Assembly: GCF_039907765.1 (NCBI RefSeq)
Contig: NZ_JARDJI010000002.1
Span: 1 to 64,000 of the forward strand
Direction of reading: 5' to 3'
DNA: 64,000 bases
DNA from: Aminobacter sp039907765
Lineage (GTDB): Bacteria > Pseudomonadota > Alphaproteobacteria > Rhizobiales > Rhizobiaceae
Part shown: positions 35,561 through 44,226 of the stretch, in pieces
How the letters are laid out: each line of letters starts with the position of its first letter
Position numbering within the stretch: position 1 is the first letter of the stretch
Translations under genes and position numbers: made by a program
The notes under the pieces: generated by a model
Seen by the model: the letters and a program-made list of their open reading frames with translations, nothing else
What the model was told of the DNA's origin: nothing
Databases searched by the model: none

Positions 35561-38500
35561 ATGGCCATGCTGAAGATCATCCTGCGCTTCCTCCGCATCG
35601 CCGTCCTCGTCGTGCTGGCACTGGCCATCGGCGCGGCGGCCGTCCTCACGCTCACCGCCAAGGGACGGGAAAACCTCGCCGGGCTGATCTCCAGCGTCGC
35701 CTCCAGCGACGACCAGAAGATCAAGCTGAGCGGCCTGAGCGGCATCTGGTCGGGCAATCTCCGCCTCGACAACGTCGTGATCGAGGACAAGGAGGGCGCC
35801 TGGCTCGCCCTGCGCGGGGTTTCGGTGGACTGGTCGCCGCTGGCGCTGCTGTCGTTCACCTTCCGCGCCGACCGCATCGCGGCGGAGCGGATCGAGGCCG
35901 CGCGGCTGCCCAGGCCGGGCACCCGGCAGGCGAAGAGCGAAAGTGGCGGCTTCTCGCTGCCGGTGGCGCTTGACATCAGGCAGGTCGACCTGCCCGAGAT
36001 CGCGCTCGGCGAGGAGCTCGCCGGCGCCGGCATCGCCGAGCTTTCGGCCAAGGGCATGCTGCGCGCCGGTGGTTCGCCGCTGGCGGTCGAGACCAGGCTC
36101 AATGTCGCGCGCAGCGACGGCAGGCAGGGCAGCGTCGACGCCGACATCGCGTTCGCGCCCCAGGACAACCGGCTGACGCTGAACGTCCGCGCCGCCGAGC
36201 CGGCCGGCGGCATCATCGCCAACATCCTCAAGCTGCCCGACCAGCCGGCGGTGGAACTGGTCGTCGCGGGCGAGGGGCCCCTGGCCGACTGGAGCGGCAA
36301 CGGCACCTTCGCCGTCGACGGCAACGTCGTCACACGCGTCTCCGGCACGCACCGGCTCACCGACCAGGGCAACGTCGTCACCGCCATCGGCGACGGCGCC
36401 TTCGAGGATTTCCTGCCCGCTGCCCTCAAGCCGCTGCTTGCCGGCAGCACCAGCTTCGACATCGCCGGCACCCGCACCGCCACCGGCGGCCTCGACATCG
36501 AGCGCGCCACCATCGCCAGCGGCGCGCTGACCGCCACCGCCACGGGCTCGCTCGATCCGCAAGGCGCCGCCGACCTCGCGCTCGACGTCAAGGCCAATGA
36601 GGGGCCGATCGTGCTCAGCCTCGGCAGCGAGGCCCAGCCGGTCACCGTCGCCATCAACGCGGCCAGCCTGCGTGCGCTCGGCGCCGGCAAGGCGCCGGCC
36701 GTCGATTTCAGTGCCTCGCTGCTTTCGGTCATTGCCGGCAACACCGAGCTGCGCGACATCGCCGCCTCGGCCCAGTCCGACGGTTTCGACATCGCCGACC
36801 GTAGCGGCCCGGTATCGATCAAGCTCGGCGTGGCCGAACTCAAGACCGACATCGCCACGCTGGCGCCGCTCGTTGCCGGCCGCGTCTCGGTCGACATGGT
36901 CGGTTCCATCAACAAGGACGCGGTGGTCGTCGACCGCGGTACAGTCCGCAGCGATGCGCTCAACGGCGAGATGAACGCCCGCCTGGCGCTGGCCGACCTG
37001 GCGCTGACGCTGGGCCTGAACGCCGACGTCGCTTCGAACGCGCTGCCCGCCGGCGTCCGCATCGCGCTTGCCGAGCGGGTGCAGCTGTCGGCCACCGCGA
37101 GCCGCGACGCCGAAGGCAGCTTCGCCGCCAACGCCATCGAGCTGACTTCCGGCGCGCTCAAGGCCCAGGGCACCGCACGGATGAAGGGCAGCGAGATCGA
37201 CGCCGATCTCAAGGGCGCCTTCGCCGACGTCTCGCTGCTGTCGAAGGACGCCAAGGGCGCCATCGAATTTGCCGTCACCGCCAAGGGTGCGCGCACCGCG
37301 CCCGACGTGTCGCTGACCGTCACCAGCGATCGCATCGAGGCGGCCGCGCGTGAAATCACCGGGCTGAACCTGACCGCCACCGGCAAGGTCGACCCGGCCA
37401 ATCCCGCCGCCAATGTCGCGCTATCGGGCGACGTCGCGGGCCAGAAGCTCCAGGGCAGCGCGGTGCTTGCCACCGCCGGCGGTTCGAGCCAGATCAAGGG
37501 CCTGTCGCTGTCGCTCGGCCAGAACAGGCTGTCGGGCGACCTGGTGCTCGACAAGGGCTTCGTCCCGCTCGGCAGCATCGACATCGACATCCCGGACATC
37601 GGTCCGCTGGCCGCACTCGCCCTGGAGAAGGCCGAGGGCGACATCCGCGGCAGGATCGACTTCACCCGCGGCGGCGGCGTCCCGCAGGTCAAGGTCGCGC
37701 TCGACACGGCTCAGCTCAAGCGCGGCGACCTCGCCGCAAACTCGGTCGCCGTCAGCGCCGACGTGCTGAACTACCTCAAGGCGCCGGCCATCTCGGGAAC
37801 GGTCAAGGCCAAGTCGGTCATCTCGGGCAAGACCGTCATTTCCGGCATCGGCGTCGATCTCGAGCGCGACGGCGAGTGGACCGGCTTCTCCGGCGGCGCG
37901 ACCGTCGCCGACATTCCGGCCAAGGCCGTGGGCCGCCTCAAGGTGGGCGGCGGCACGACCACCATCGAGCTTGCCTCCGGCGAGGCGATCATGCGTGGCA
38001 TCCGCGCCGCCATCGCCCGGCCCACCACTGTGGCGATCGCCGGCGGCACGACGACGCTCGACCGCCTCGCGCTCAACCTCGGCGGCGGCACGGCGACCGT
38101 TTCCGGCACCGCCGGCTCGGCGCTCAACCTCAACGTGGCGCTCGCCAACGTGCCTGCGTCGCTTGCCAATTCGTTCGCACCGGGTCTGGACGCGGCCGGC
38201 TCGATCTCCGGCACCGTAAAGGTTTCCGGTGCCGCGGCCAATCCGACGGTCGGCTACGATCTCAAGGTCGCCGGCGCCGCCACATCCCAGACCCGCGGCG
38301 CCGGTTTCGGCGCCATGAACATCGGTTCGACCGGAACCTTCGCCGGCGGCAAGCTAGCCTTCCAGTCGACCATCGGCGACGGCTCGGGCCTGGCGCTGAA
38401 GGGCGGGGGCACTGTCGTCACCAACAAACCCGTCGCGCTCGACTTGAATTTCTCGGGGCCCGTGCCGTTTGCCTTCCTCACCCGCACGCTCGCGGCGCAG

Positions 38501-39736
38501 GGCATGGCGCTGACCGGCACGGCCGACGTCAATGTGCAGGTGCGCGGGCCCGCGACGTCGCCCGTCATAGGCGGCAGCGTCCGCTCCGCCGGCGCCCGCC
38601 TGGTGGCGGCGCAGATGGGGCTCGCCATCAACGACATCGCCCTCGACATCGGCATCGCCTCCGGCGTGGCCACCATCAACCGGCTCACTGGCTCGCTGTC
38701 GACCGGCGGCTCGCTGTCGGCCAGCGGTACTGTGGGCATCGATGCGGCGAAGGGGCTGCCGGCCGACATTTCCGTCAAGCTGACCGACGGCCGCTACACC
38801 GACGGCCGCGTCGTCACCGCCAATCTCGGCGGCGACATCGCCATCAAGGGGCCGCTGACCACGGCGCCGGTGCTGAGCGGGACGATCAACCTCGCGCGCA
38901 CGGTCATCAGCATCCCCGAGAAGATTCCCGGCTCGCTGACCGCCGTCGACGTCAAGCACAAGAACGCCCCCAAGGCGGTCGTCGCCCAGCAGGAGGCGAT
39001 GCGCCCGCCGGCCAAGGCCAGCGGCGGCAGCGGCGCGCTCAGCCTCGACGTCACCGTCAATGCGCCCAATCAGATCTTCGTGCAGGGCCGCGGCCTCGAC
39101 GCCGAGCTCGGCGGCTCGCTGCGCCTGACCGGATCGTCGGCCTCGCCTCAGGCGGTGGGCAAGTTCGATCTCAGGCGCGGCCGCCTGTCGATCCTCGGCA
39201 AGCGCCTCAACTTCACGCGCGGCTCCGTCGGCTTCGCCGGCTCGCTGGTGCCGACGATCGATTTTGCCGCTGAGACGACTGCCACCGACGCCACCGTGAC
39301 GGTGGGCATCAGCGGCCAGGCCAACAATCCGAAGTTCACCTTCTCGTCGGTGCCGGCGCTGCCCGAGGACGAGGTTCTGGCGCGGCTGATCTTCGGCCGC
39401 TCGATGTCGAACCTGTCGCCGCTGCAGATCGCCCAGCTCGCTGACGCGGCCGCGACCATGGCCGGCATCGGCGGCTCCACATCGCTGCTCTCCAGCCTGC
39501 GCGCCACGCTCGGCGTCGACGATCTCGATGTCAGGACCAACGAGAAGGGCGACACCTCGGTCGCCGTCGGCAAGTACCTCAACGACCGGACCTACATGAC
39601 CATCGAGAAGGGCGACAAGCCCGGCTCCGGCAAGGCCACCATCGACCTGACCATTGGCCGCGGCGTCAAGCTGCGCGGTCAGGCGTCGGACGATGGCGAG
39701 GCCAAGGGCGGCATCTTCTACGAGCGCGAATACTGA
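35561..39736 (+). CDS. tamB: Translocation and assembly module protein TamB
   Basis: The protein has 1391 residues. An N-terminal transmembrane helix (about 8-32) is followed by a very long AsmA-like/bridge repeat region rich in Gly, Asp and Ala strands. The C-terminal DUF490/TamB domain (about 1050-1391) ends IGRGVKLRGQASDDGEAKGGIFYEREY. TamB spans the periplasm from inner membrane to TamA, and the family is also implicated in anterograde phospholipid transport. It overlaps no other gene and is co-transcribed with tamA. ATG 35561 or ATG 35567 could be the start. Confidence 0.92.
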   Translation: MAMLKIILRFLRIAVLVVLALAIGAAAVLTLTAKGRENLAGLISSVASSDDQKIKLSGLSGIWSGNLRLDNVVIEDKEGAWLALRGVSVDWSPLALLSFTFRADRIAAERIEAARLPRPGTRQAKSESGGFSLPVALDIRQVDLPEIALGEELAGAGIAELSAKGMLRAGGSPLAVETRLNVARSDGRQGSVDADIAFAPQDNRLTLNVRAAEPAGGIIANILKLPDQPAVELVVAGEGPLADWSGNGTFAVDGNVVTRVSGTHRLTDQGNVVTAIGDGAFEDFLPAALKPLLAGSTSFDIAGTRTATGGLDIERATIASGALTATATGSLDPQGAADLALDVKANEGPIVLSLGSEAQPVTVAINAASLRALGAGKAPAVDFSASLLSVIAGNTELRDIAASAQSDGFDIADRSGPVSIKLGVAELKTDIATLAPLVAGRVSVDMVGSINKDAVVVDRGTVRSDALNGEMNARLALADLALTLGLNADVASNALPAGVRIALAERVQLSATASRDAEGSFAANAIELTSGALKAQGTARMKGSEIDADLKGAFADVSLLSKDAKGAIEFAVTAKGARTAPDVSLTVTSDRIEAAAREITGLNLTATGKVDPANPAANVALSGDVAGQKLQGSAVLATAGGSSQIKGLSLSLGQNRLSGDLVLDKGFVPLGSIDIDIPDIGPLAALALEKAEGDIRGRIDFTRGGGVPQVKVALDTAQLKRGDLAANSVAVSADVLNYLKAPAISGTVKAKSVISGKTVISGIGVDLERDGEWTGFSGGATVADIPAKAVGRLKVGGGTTTIELASGEAIMRGIRAAIARPTTVAIAGGTTTLDRLALNLGGGTATVSGTAGSALNLNVALANVPASLANSFAPGLDAAGSISGTVKVSGAAANPTVGYDLKVAGAATSQTRGAGFGAMNIGSTGTFAGGKLAFQSTIGDGSGLALKGGGTVVTNKPVALDLNFSGPVPFAFLTRTLAAQGMALTGTADVNVQVRGPATSPVIGGSVRSAGARLVAAQMGLAINDIALDIGIASGVATINRLTGSLSTGGSLSASGTVGIDAAKGLPADISVKLTDGRYTDGRVVTANLGGDIAIKGPLTTAPVLSGTINLARTVISIPEKIPGSLTAVDVKHKNAPKAVVAQQEAMRPPAKASGGSGALSLDVTVNAPNQIFVQGRGLDAELGGSLRLTGSSASPQAVGKFDLRRGRLSILGKRLNFTRGSVGFAGSLVPTIDFAAETTATDATVTVGISGQANNPKFTFSSVPALPEDEVLARLIFGRSMSNLSPLQIAQLADAAATMAGIGGSTSLLSSLRATLGVDDLDVRTNEKGDTSVAVGKYLNDRTYMTIEKGDKPGSGKATIDLTIGRGVKLRGQASDDGEAKGGIFYEREY

Positions 39737-39760
39737 TCCCGCCGGGATCGCGAGATCGGC

Positions 39761-39792
39761 TTGTCAGAGGTGTTTCGACACTTCGCTGACAA
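39761..39792 (+). terminator. Candidate nested hairpin downstream of tamB
   Basis: TTGTCAG (39761-39767) pairs with CTGACAA (39786-39792), enclosing GTGT-TTCG-ACAC at 39770-39781 with a UUCG tetraloop. It starts 24 nt after the tamB stop. No U-run follows. The rest of the 298-bp gap to the next gene (39737-40034) presumably holds the peptide-transporter promoter. Confidence 0.35.
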
Positions 39793-40034
39793 TGTCTGAC
39801 ACCGGCCGCAGCCCTGTCGCGGAGGGTGGTCTCATGGCGAACATGAACAAAGGAGAATATTCCCTGGAATCCGCCGCGCACTACCATTTTTGCGCCAATC
39901 CTGTCGCTATCGCGCGAACTGCTCCACTCCCAAAATTGCAAAGTTGATCCGGGAACAACGACATCCACCCGTTTTTGACAACGGCAGTTGGATGCGGAAT
40001 GGTAGCCAACAGGCCAATACAATGGGAGAAACAA

Positions 40035-41687
40035 ATGGCATTCTACAAGAGCAACTCTGATCTTGTCCCCGGCCACATCCGTGAGCTGGCGCGGGACGTC
40101 ATCGACGGCAAGATGGACCGCCGCGAGTTTCTCGCGATGGCATCCACCTTCGGCGCCTCGGCCGCCATGGCCTATGGCATGATCGGCCTTGCCGCGCCGA
40201 CCGAGGCGCGGGCGCAGGAAGCCAAGAAGGGCGGCATCCTCAAGGTCGCGCAGTGGATCAAGGATCCCAAGGACCCGCGCAAGGCCGACTGGTCCGAGAT
40301 CGCCAACGCCGAGCGCCAGGCGCTCGAGCCGCTGGTCAAGTACACCGCCAAATACACCTTCGAGCCCTACCTGCTCGAGAGCTGGGAAGTGAACGACGAC
40401 GCCACCGAATACGTCCTGCACGTGCGCCCGGGCGTGACCTGGAACAACGGCGACCCGTTCACCGCCGACGACGTGATCTTCAATTTCACCCGCTGGGCCG
40501 ACAAGAGCGCCGAAGGCAACTCGATGCCCGGCCGCCTCGGCACGCTGTTCGACGACAAGACCGGCAAGCTGCGCGAAGGCGCGGTCGAAAAGGTCGACGA
40601 CAAGACGGTCAAGCTCAAGCTCACCAAGTCCGACATCTCGATCATCCCGAACCTGTGCGACTACCCGGGCCTGGTGGTCCACAAGACGTTCGACGAGAAG
40701 GGCGGCGACTTCAAATCCTGCCCGATCGGCACCGGTCCGTTCGAGCTCGTCTCCTACGACGTCGGCCAGAAGGTGGTCTACAAGCGCCGCGAGGACAACA
40801 AGTGGTGGAACGGCGAGGTCTATCTCGACGGCATCGAGATGATCGACTACGGCACCGACCCGGCCGCCATGGTCAGCGCCTTCGAGTCCGGCGAGGTCCA
40901 TACCAACTTCGAAACCTCGGCCGACTACGTCAAGATCCTCGACGACCTCGGCCTGGTGAAGTCGGAGGTCGTGACCGCCGCGACGATCGTGGCGCGCACC
41001 AACGTCGCCAACAAGCCCTATGACGATCAGAAGGTGCGCCAGGCGCTGCACAAGGCGGTCGACAACGCGGTGGTGCTGCAGCTCGGCTACGGCAATGCCG
41101 GCGAGGCGGCGGAGAACCACCACGTCGCCCGCATCCATCCGGAATATTTCGAGCTGCCCAAGCAGGTCCGCGACATGGCGGCGGCCAAGAAGATGATGGA
41201 GGAGGCCGGCCAGGCCGACTTCGAGCACGAGCTCATCACCGTCGACGAGGACTGGCACAAGAACACCGGCGACGCCATCGCCGCGCAGCTCCGCGAGGCC
41301 GGCATCAAGGTCAAGCGCACGGTGCTGCCGGGCTCGACCTTCTGGAACGACTGGACCAAGTACCCGTTCTCGATGACCAACTGGAACATGCGCCCGCTCG
41401 GCGTGCAGGTTCTGGCGCTCGCCTACCGCACCGGCGAGGCGTGGAACGAGACCGCCTGGTCCAACCCGGACTGGGACGCCAAGCTCAACGCGGCGCTCGC
41501 GGTGGCCGACGCCGACAAGCGTCGCGAGATGATGAAGGACATCGAGCAGATCCTGCAGGACTCCGGCATCATCATCCAGCCGTTCTGGCGCAAGCTCTAC
41601 AACCACTCGGTGGCAGCGGTGAAGAACCACGGCATGCACCCGACCTTCGAGGCCGACTACGGCAAGGTCTGGCTCGAGGAGGCATGA
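40035..41687 (+). CDS. Peptide-type ABC transporter substrate-binding protein (Tat-exported)
   Basis: The protein has 550 residues from ATG 40035. The N-terminus has a twin-arginine motif (D-R29-R30-E-F-L) followed by a hydrophobic stretch and AEARAQ cleavage site, so Tat export is predicted. The rest is an SBP_bac_5 (family-5, OppA/DppA) protein, with LLESWEVNDDATEYVLHVRPGVTWNNGDPFTADDV as the family signature. It would bind di/oligopeptides, opines or similar solutes in the periplasm. It heads an operon with two permeases and a double ATPase. Confidence 0.9.
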   Translation: MAFYKSNSDLVPGHIRELARDVIDGKMDRREFLAMASTFGASAAMAYGMIGLAAPTEARAQEAKKGGILKVAQWIKDPKDPRKADWSEIANAERQALEPLVKYTAKYTFEPYLLESWEVNDDATEYVLHVRPGVTWNNGDPFTADDVIFNFTRWADKSAEGNSMPGRLGTLFDDKTGKLREGAVEKVDDKTVKLKLTKSDISIIPNLCDYPGLVVHKTFDEKGGDFKSCPIGTGPFELVSYDVGQKVVYKRREDNKWWNGEVYLDGIEMIDYGTDPAAMVSAFESGEVHTNFETSADYVKILDDLGLVKSEVVTAATIVARTNVANKPYDDQKVRQALHKAVDNAVVLQLGYGNAGEAAENHHVARIHPEYFELPKQVRDMAAAKKMMEEAGQADFEHELITVDEDWHKNTGDAIAAQLREAGIKVKRTVLPGSTFWNDWTKYPFSMTNWNMRPLGVQVLALAYRTGEAWNETAWSNPDWDAKLNAALAVADADKRREMMKDIEQILQDSGIIIQPFWRKLYNHSVAAVKNHGMHPTFEADYGKVWLEEA

Positions 41688-41788
41688 CCTCAGGCCACGA
41701 GCCGGGGAGGGGTGCCCGACACCCCTCCCTCCCATCGCGAGCGGTCTGACCGCACCGGACCCCAAACCCGCAAAGGCAGGGGACGCAC

Positions 41789-42823
41789 ATGCTATCTTTC
41801 ATCATGCGCCGGCTGGGCACGATGGCACTCACCATGCTGTGCCTGACGCTCGTGGTGTTCTTCCTGATCAACCTCGAGCCCAACCTCAAGAAGCTCGCGA
41901 TCAGCCAGACCGAGATGCGCACCACCGCCGACCAGCTCGAAAGCTGGCTGCAGCGCAACGGCTACCGCCAGAACTTCTTCGTCCGCTACGGCCAGTGGCT
42001 CGGCGTCGTCCAGAAGCAGCCCAACATGGACCCGGCCACCGGCCAGGCGGTGCCGCGCTTCCGCTTCTGCAACGAGCCGGCGGAGCCCACCTATTCCGGC
42101 ATCCTGCAGGGCGATTTCGGCTGCTCGACCAAGTTCAAGACCCCGGTCGCGACCAAGCTGTTCCCGGCACTCGGCTCCACCGGCATCCTGATGTTCTGGG
42201 TGCTGGCGACCATGGTGCCGATCGCCCTGCTCATCGGCATCCTCGCCGGCATGCGCGAGGGCTCGCGCACCGACCGCACGCTGTCGGTCGCCTCGATCGC
42301 CACGACGGCGACGCCCGAATATGTCTCGGGCGTCATCTTCACCGTCGTCTTCGCCTCGTGGCTGGGCTGGCTCAACGGCTCGGCGGCCTCCGCCAGCCAG
42401 GGCATCACCTTCTACAACTTCACCCTGCCGGTGATGACGCTCGCCATCTACGGCATCGGCTATATCGCCCGCATGACGCGCGCCTCGATGGTCGAGGTGA
42501 TGACGCAGCAATATATCCGCACCGCGCGCCTCAAGGGCCTCGGCTTCGGCGCGGTCGTGGTCAGGCACGCGCTGCGCAACGCGCTGATCGCGCCGTTCAC
42601 CGTCATCATGCTGCAGTTCCCGTGGCTGCTCACCGGCGTCGTCATCGTCGAGGTGATGTTCCGCTACCAGGGCTTCGGCTACACGCTGGTCGAGGCCGCC
42701 GGCAACAACGACATCGACCTTCTGCTCGGCTGTTCGCTGGTGTCGGTATTCATCGTGCTGATCACCCAGCTGATCTCCGACATAGGCTATGCCTATCTCA
42801 ATCCACGCATCCGGGTTCAGTAG
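41789..42823 (+). CDS. Peptide-type ABC transporter permease (DppB/OppB class)
   Basis: The protein has 344 residues and about six helices. The N-terminal MLSFIMRRLGTMALTMLCLTLVVFFLINLEPN is the standard DppB start. The EAA loop reads QQYIRTARLKGLGFGAVVVRHALRNALIAPFTVIML. An unusually long periplasmic insert (about 40-115, containing two Cys) lies between helices one and two. It forms the channel with the next gene's product. Confidence 0.9.
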   Translation: MLSFIMRRLGTMALTMLCLTLVVFFLINLEPNLKKLAISQTEMRTTADQLESWLQRNGYRQNFFVRYGQWLGVVQKQPNMDPATGQAVPRFRFCNEPAEPTYSGILQGDFGCSTKFKTPVATKLFPALGSTGILMFWVLATMVPIALLIGILAGMREGSRTDRTLSVASIATTATPEYVSGVIFTVVFASWLGWLNGSAASASQGITFYNFTLPVMTLAIYGIGYIARMTRASMVEVMTQQYIRTARLKGLGFGAVVVRHALRNALIAPFTVIMLQFPWLLTGVVIVEVMFRYQGFGYTLVEAAGNNDIDLLLGCSLVSVFIVLITQLISDIGYAYLNPRIRVQ

Positions 42824-42835
42824 GGAGCACGCTTG

Positions 42836-43993
42836 ATGCAGATCGAATATATCGGCGGCTTCCAGGTCTTCCTCGGCGTGCTGGCGCGGTTCTGGCCGGT
42901 CTGGGCAGCGCTCGCCATCGTGCTCGTCGCCAGCTTCAACTTCCGCAAGCATCTCGGGCTCTACGGCCAGCTCTTCGATTCGGGCGTCGGCATCGCCGGC
43001 GTGTTCATCTGCCTGTTCTGGCTGTTCACGGCGATCTTCGCGACAAGGATCGCGCCCTTCGACCCGCTCAGCCAGATCCCGGTGATGAAGGACGCGCTGC
43101 CCGGCGCCATCGAGCCGACGTCGAAGCAGATCTATCTCCTCGGCGGCGACAAGCTCGCCCGCGACGTGTTCTCGCGCATGGTGTTCGGCAGCCAGATCGT
43201 GCTGATCATCGCGCCCGCCGCCACCGCGTTCGCGCTAATGGTCGGCATCACGCTCGGCCTGCCGGCCGGCTACTACGGCGGGCGGATCGATGCGATCCTG
43301 TCGTTCCTGGCCAACCTCGTGCTGGCCTTCCCGGTCATCCTGCTGTTCTACCTCTTGGTCACGCCCGGCATCATGGACACGCCCATCCCCTATGCCATGG
43401 CGGGCGTGTTCTTCCTGTTCCCGATCATCTTCTTCGTCACGCTGTTCTACACGCGCTTCAAGGCGCGGCCGGAACGGCTCTACGTCCTGGTCGGCCTCAC
43501 CCTGGTCCTCGGCGGCTGGGTCTATGCCGGCCTGGTCTTCGACGCCGATCCGCTCGGCATCGTCTCGATCGACCCCAACCAGCTCAACATCTTCGTCGCC
43601 GTCGTCTTCGCCTCCAGCCCCGGCGTATTCCGCATCGTCCGCGGGCTGACCATGGACATCAAGACGCGCGACTACGTCGCCGCCGCCCAGACCCGCGGCG
43701 AGAGCCCGTGGTACATCATGCTGTGGGAAATCCTGCCCAACGCCCGCGGCCCGCTGATCGTCGATGCCTGCCTGCGCATCGGCTACACCACGATCCTGCT
43801 CGGCACGCTCGGCTATTTCGGCCTGGGGCTGGCGCCCGAAAGCCCCGACTGGGGCACTGCGATCAAGGATGCCAGCCGCCTGCTGCGCTCCTTCATCCAC
43901 CCGGCATTGCCGCCGACGATCGCGCTGATGTCCTTCGTGCTCGGCCTCAATCTGCTCGCCGATGCGCTGCGCGAACAATCGATGAAGGATTGA
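42836..43993 (+). CDS. Peptide-type ABC transporter permease (DppC/OppC class)
   Basis: The protein has 385 residues from ATG 42836 behind TAGGGAG. It has DppC-type features: FDPLSQIP..., YLLGGDKLARDVFSRMVFGSQIVL near the first periplasmic loop, and the EAA loop KTRDYVAAAQTRGESPWYIMLWEILPNARGPLIVDACLRIG. It is longer than typical DppC (about 300) because of extra hydrophobic segments in the middle (about 175-245). It ends 13 bp before a repeat element that separates it from the ATPase gene. Confidence 0.9.
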   Translation: MQIEYIGGFQVFLGVLARFWPVWAALAIVLVASFNFRKHLGLYGQLFDSGVGIAGVFICLFWLFTAIFATRIAPFDPLSQIPVMKDALPGAIEPTSKQIYLLGGDKLARDVFSRMVFGSQIVLIIAPAATAFALMVGITLGLPAGYYGGRIDAILSFLANLVLAFPVILLFYLLVTPGIMDTPIPYAMAGVFFLFPIIFFVTLFYTRFKARPERLYVLVGLTLVLGGWVYAGLVFDADPLGIVSIDPNQLNIFVAVVFASSPGVFRIVRGLTMDIKTRDYVAAAQTRGESPWYIMLWEILPNARGPLIVDACLRIGYTTILLGTLGYFGLGLAPESPDWGTAIKDASRLLRSFIHPALPPTIALMSFVLGLNLLADALREQSMKD

Positions 43994-44005
43994 AGCTTGA
44001 TGTTC

Positions 44006-44186
44006 GGTCGACCCCCGCTCCGGCCCTGCGGGCCACCTCTCCCCCGTTCGACGGGGGAGAGGAAGTGGCGGCCGCAACGTCGCAGCTCCATCAGAAGTTT
44101 GGACCGCGCAGGAAGCGAACCCTTTTCTCTCCCCCGTCGAACGGGGGAGAGGTGTCGAGCGAAGCGAGACGGAGTGGGGGTCGACC
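44006..44186. repeat. Composite inverted repeat inside the peptide-transporter operon
   Basis: The outer arms GGTCGACCCCCGCTCCG (44006-44022) and CGGAGTGGGGGTCGACC (44170-44186) are reverse complements with one mismatch. Inside are two hairpins: CCTCTCCCCCGT/ACGGGGGAGAGG at 44036-44047 and 44051-44062, and CTCTCCCCCGT/ACGGGGGAGAG at 44127-44137 and 44141-44151, each with a 3-nt loop. The element fills most of the 233-bp gap between permease and ATPase genes. Confidence 0.8.
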
Positions 44187-44226
44187 ATTCCGCGACAAGG
44201 GACCTCCACCGCCAGGAGAGACGTCG

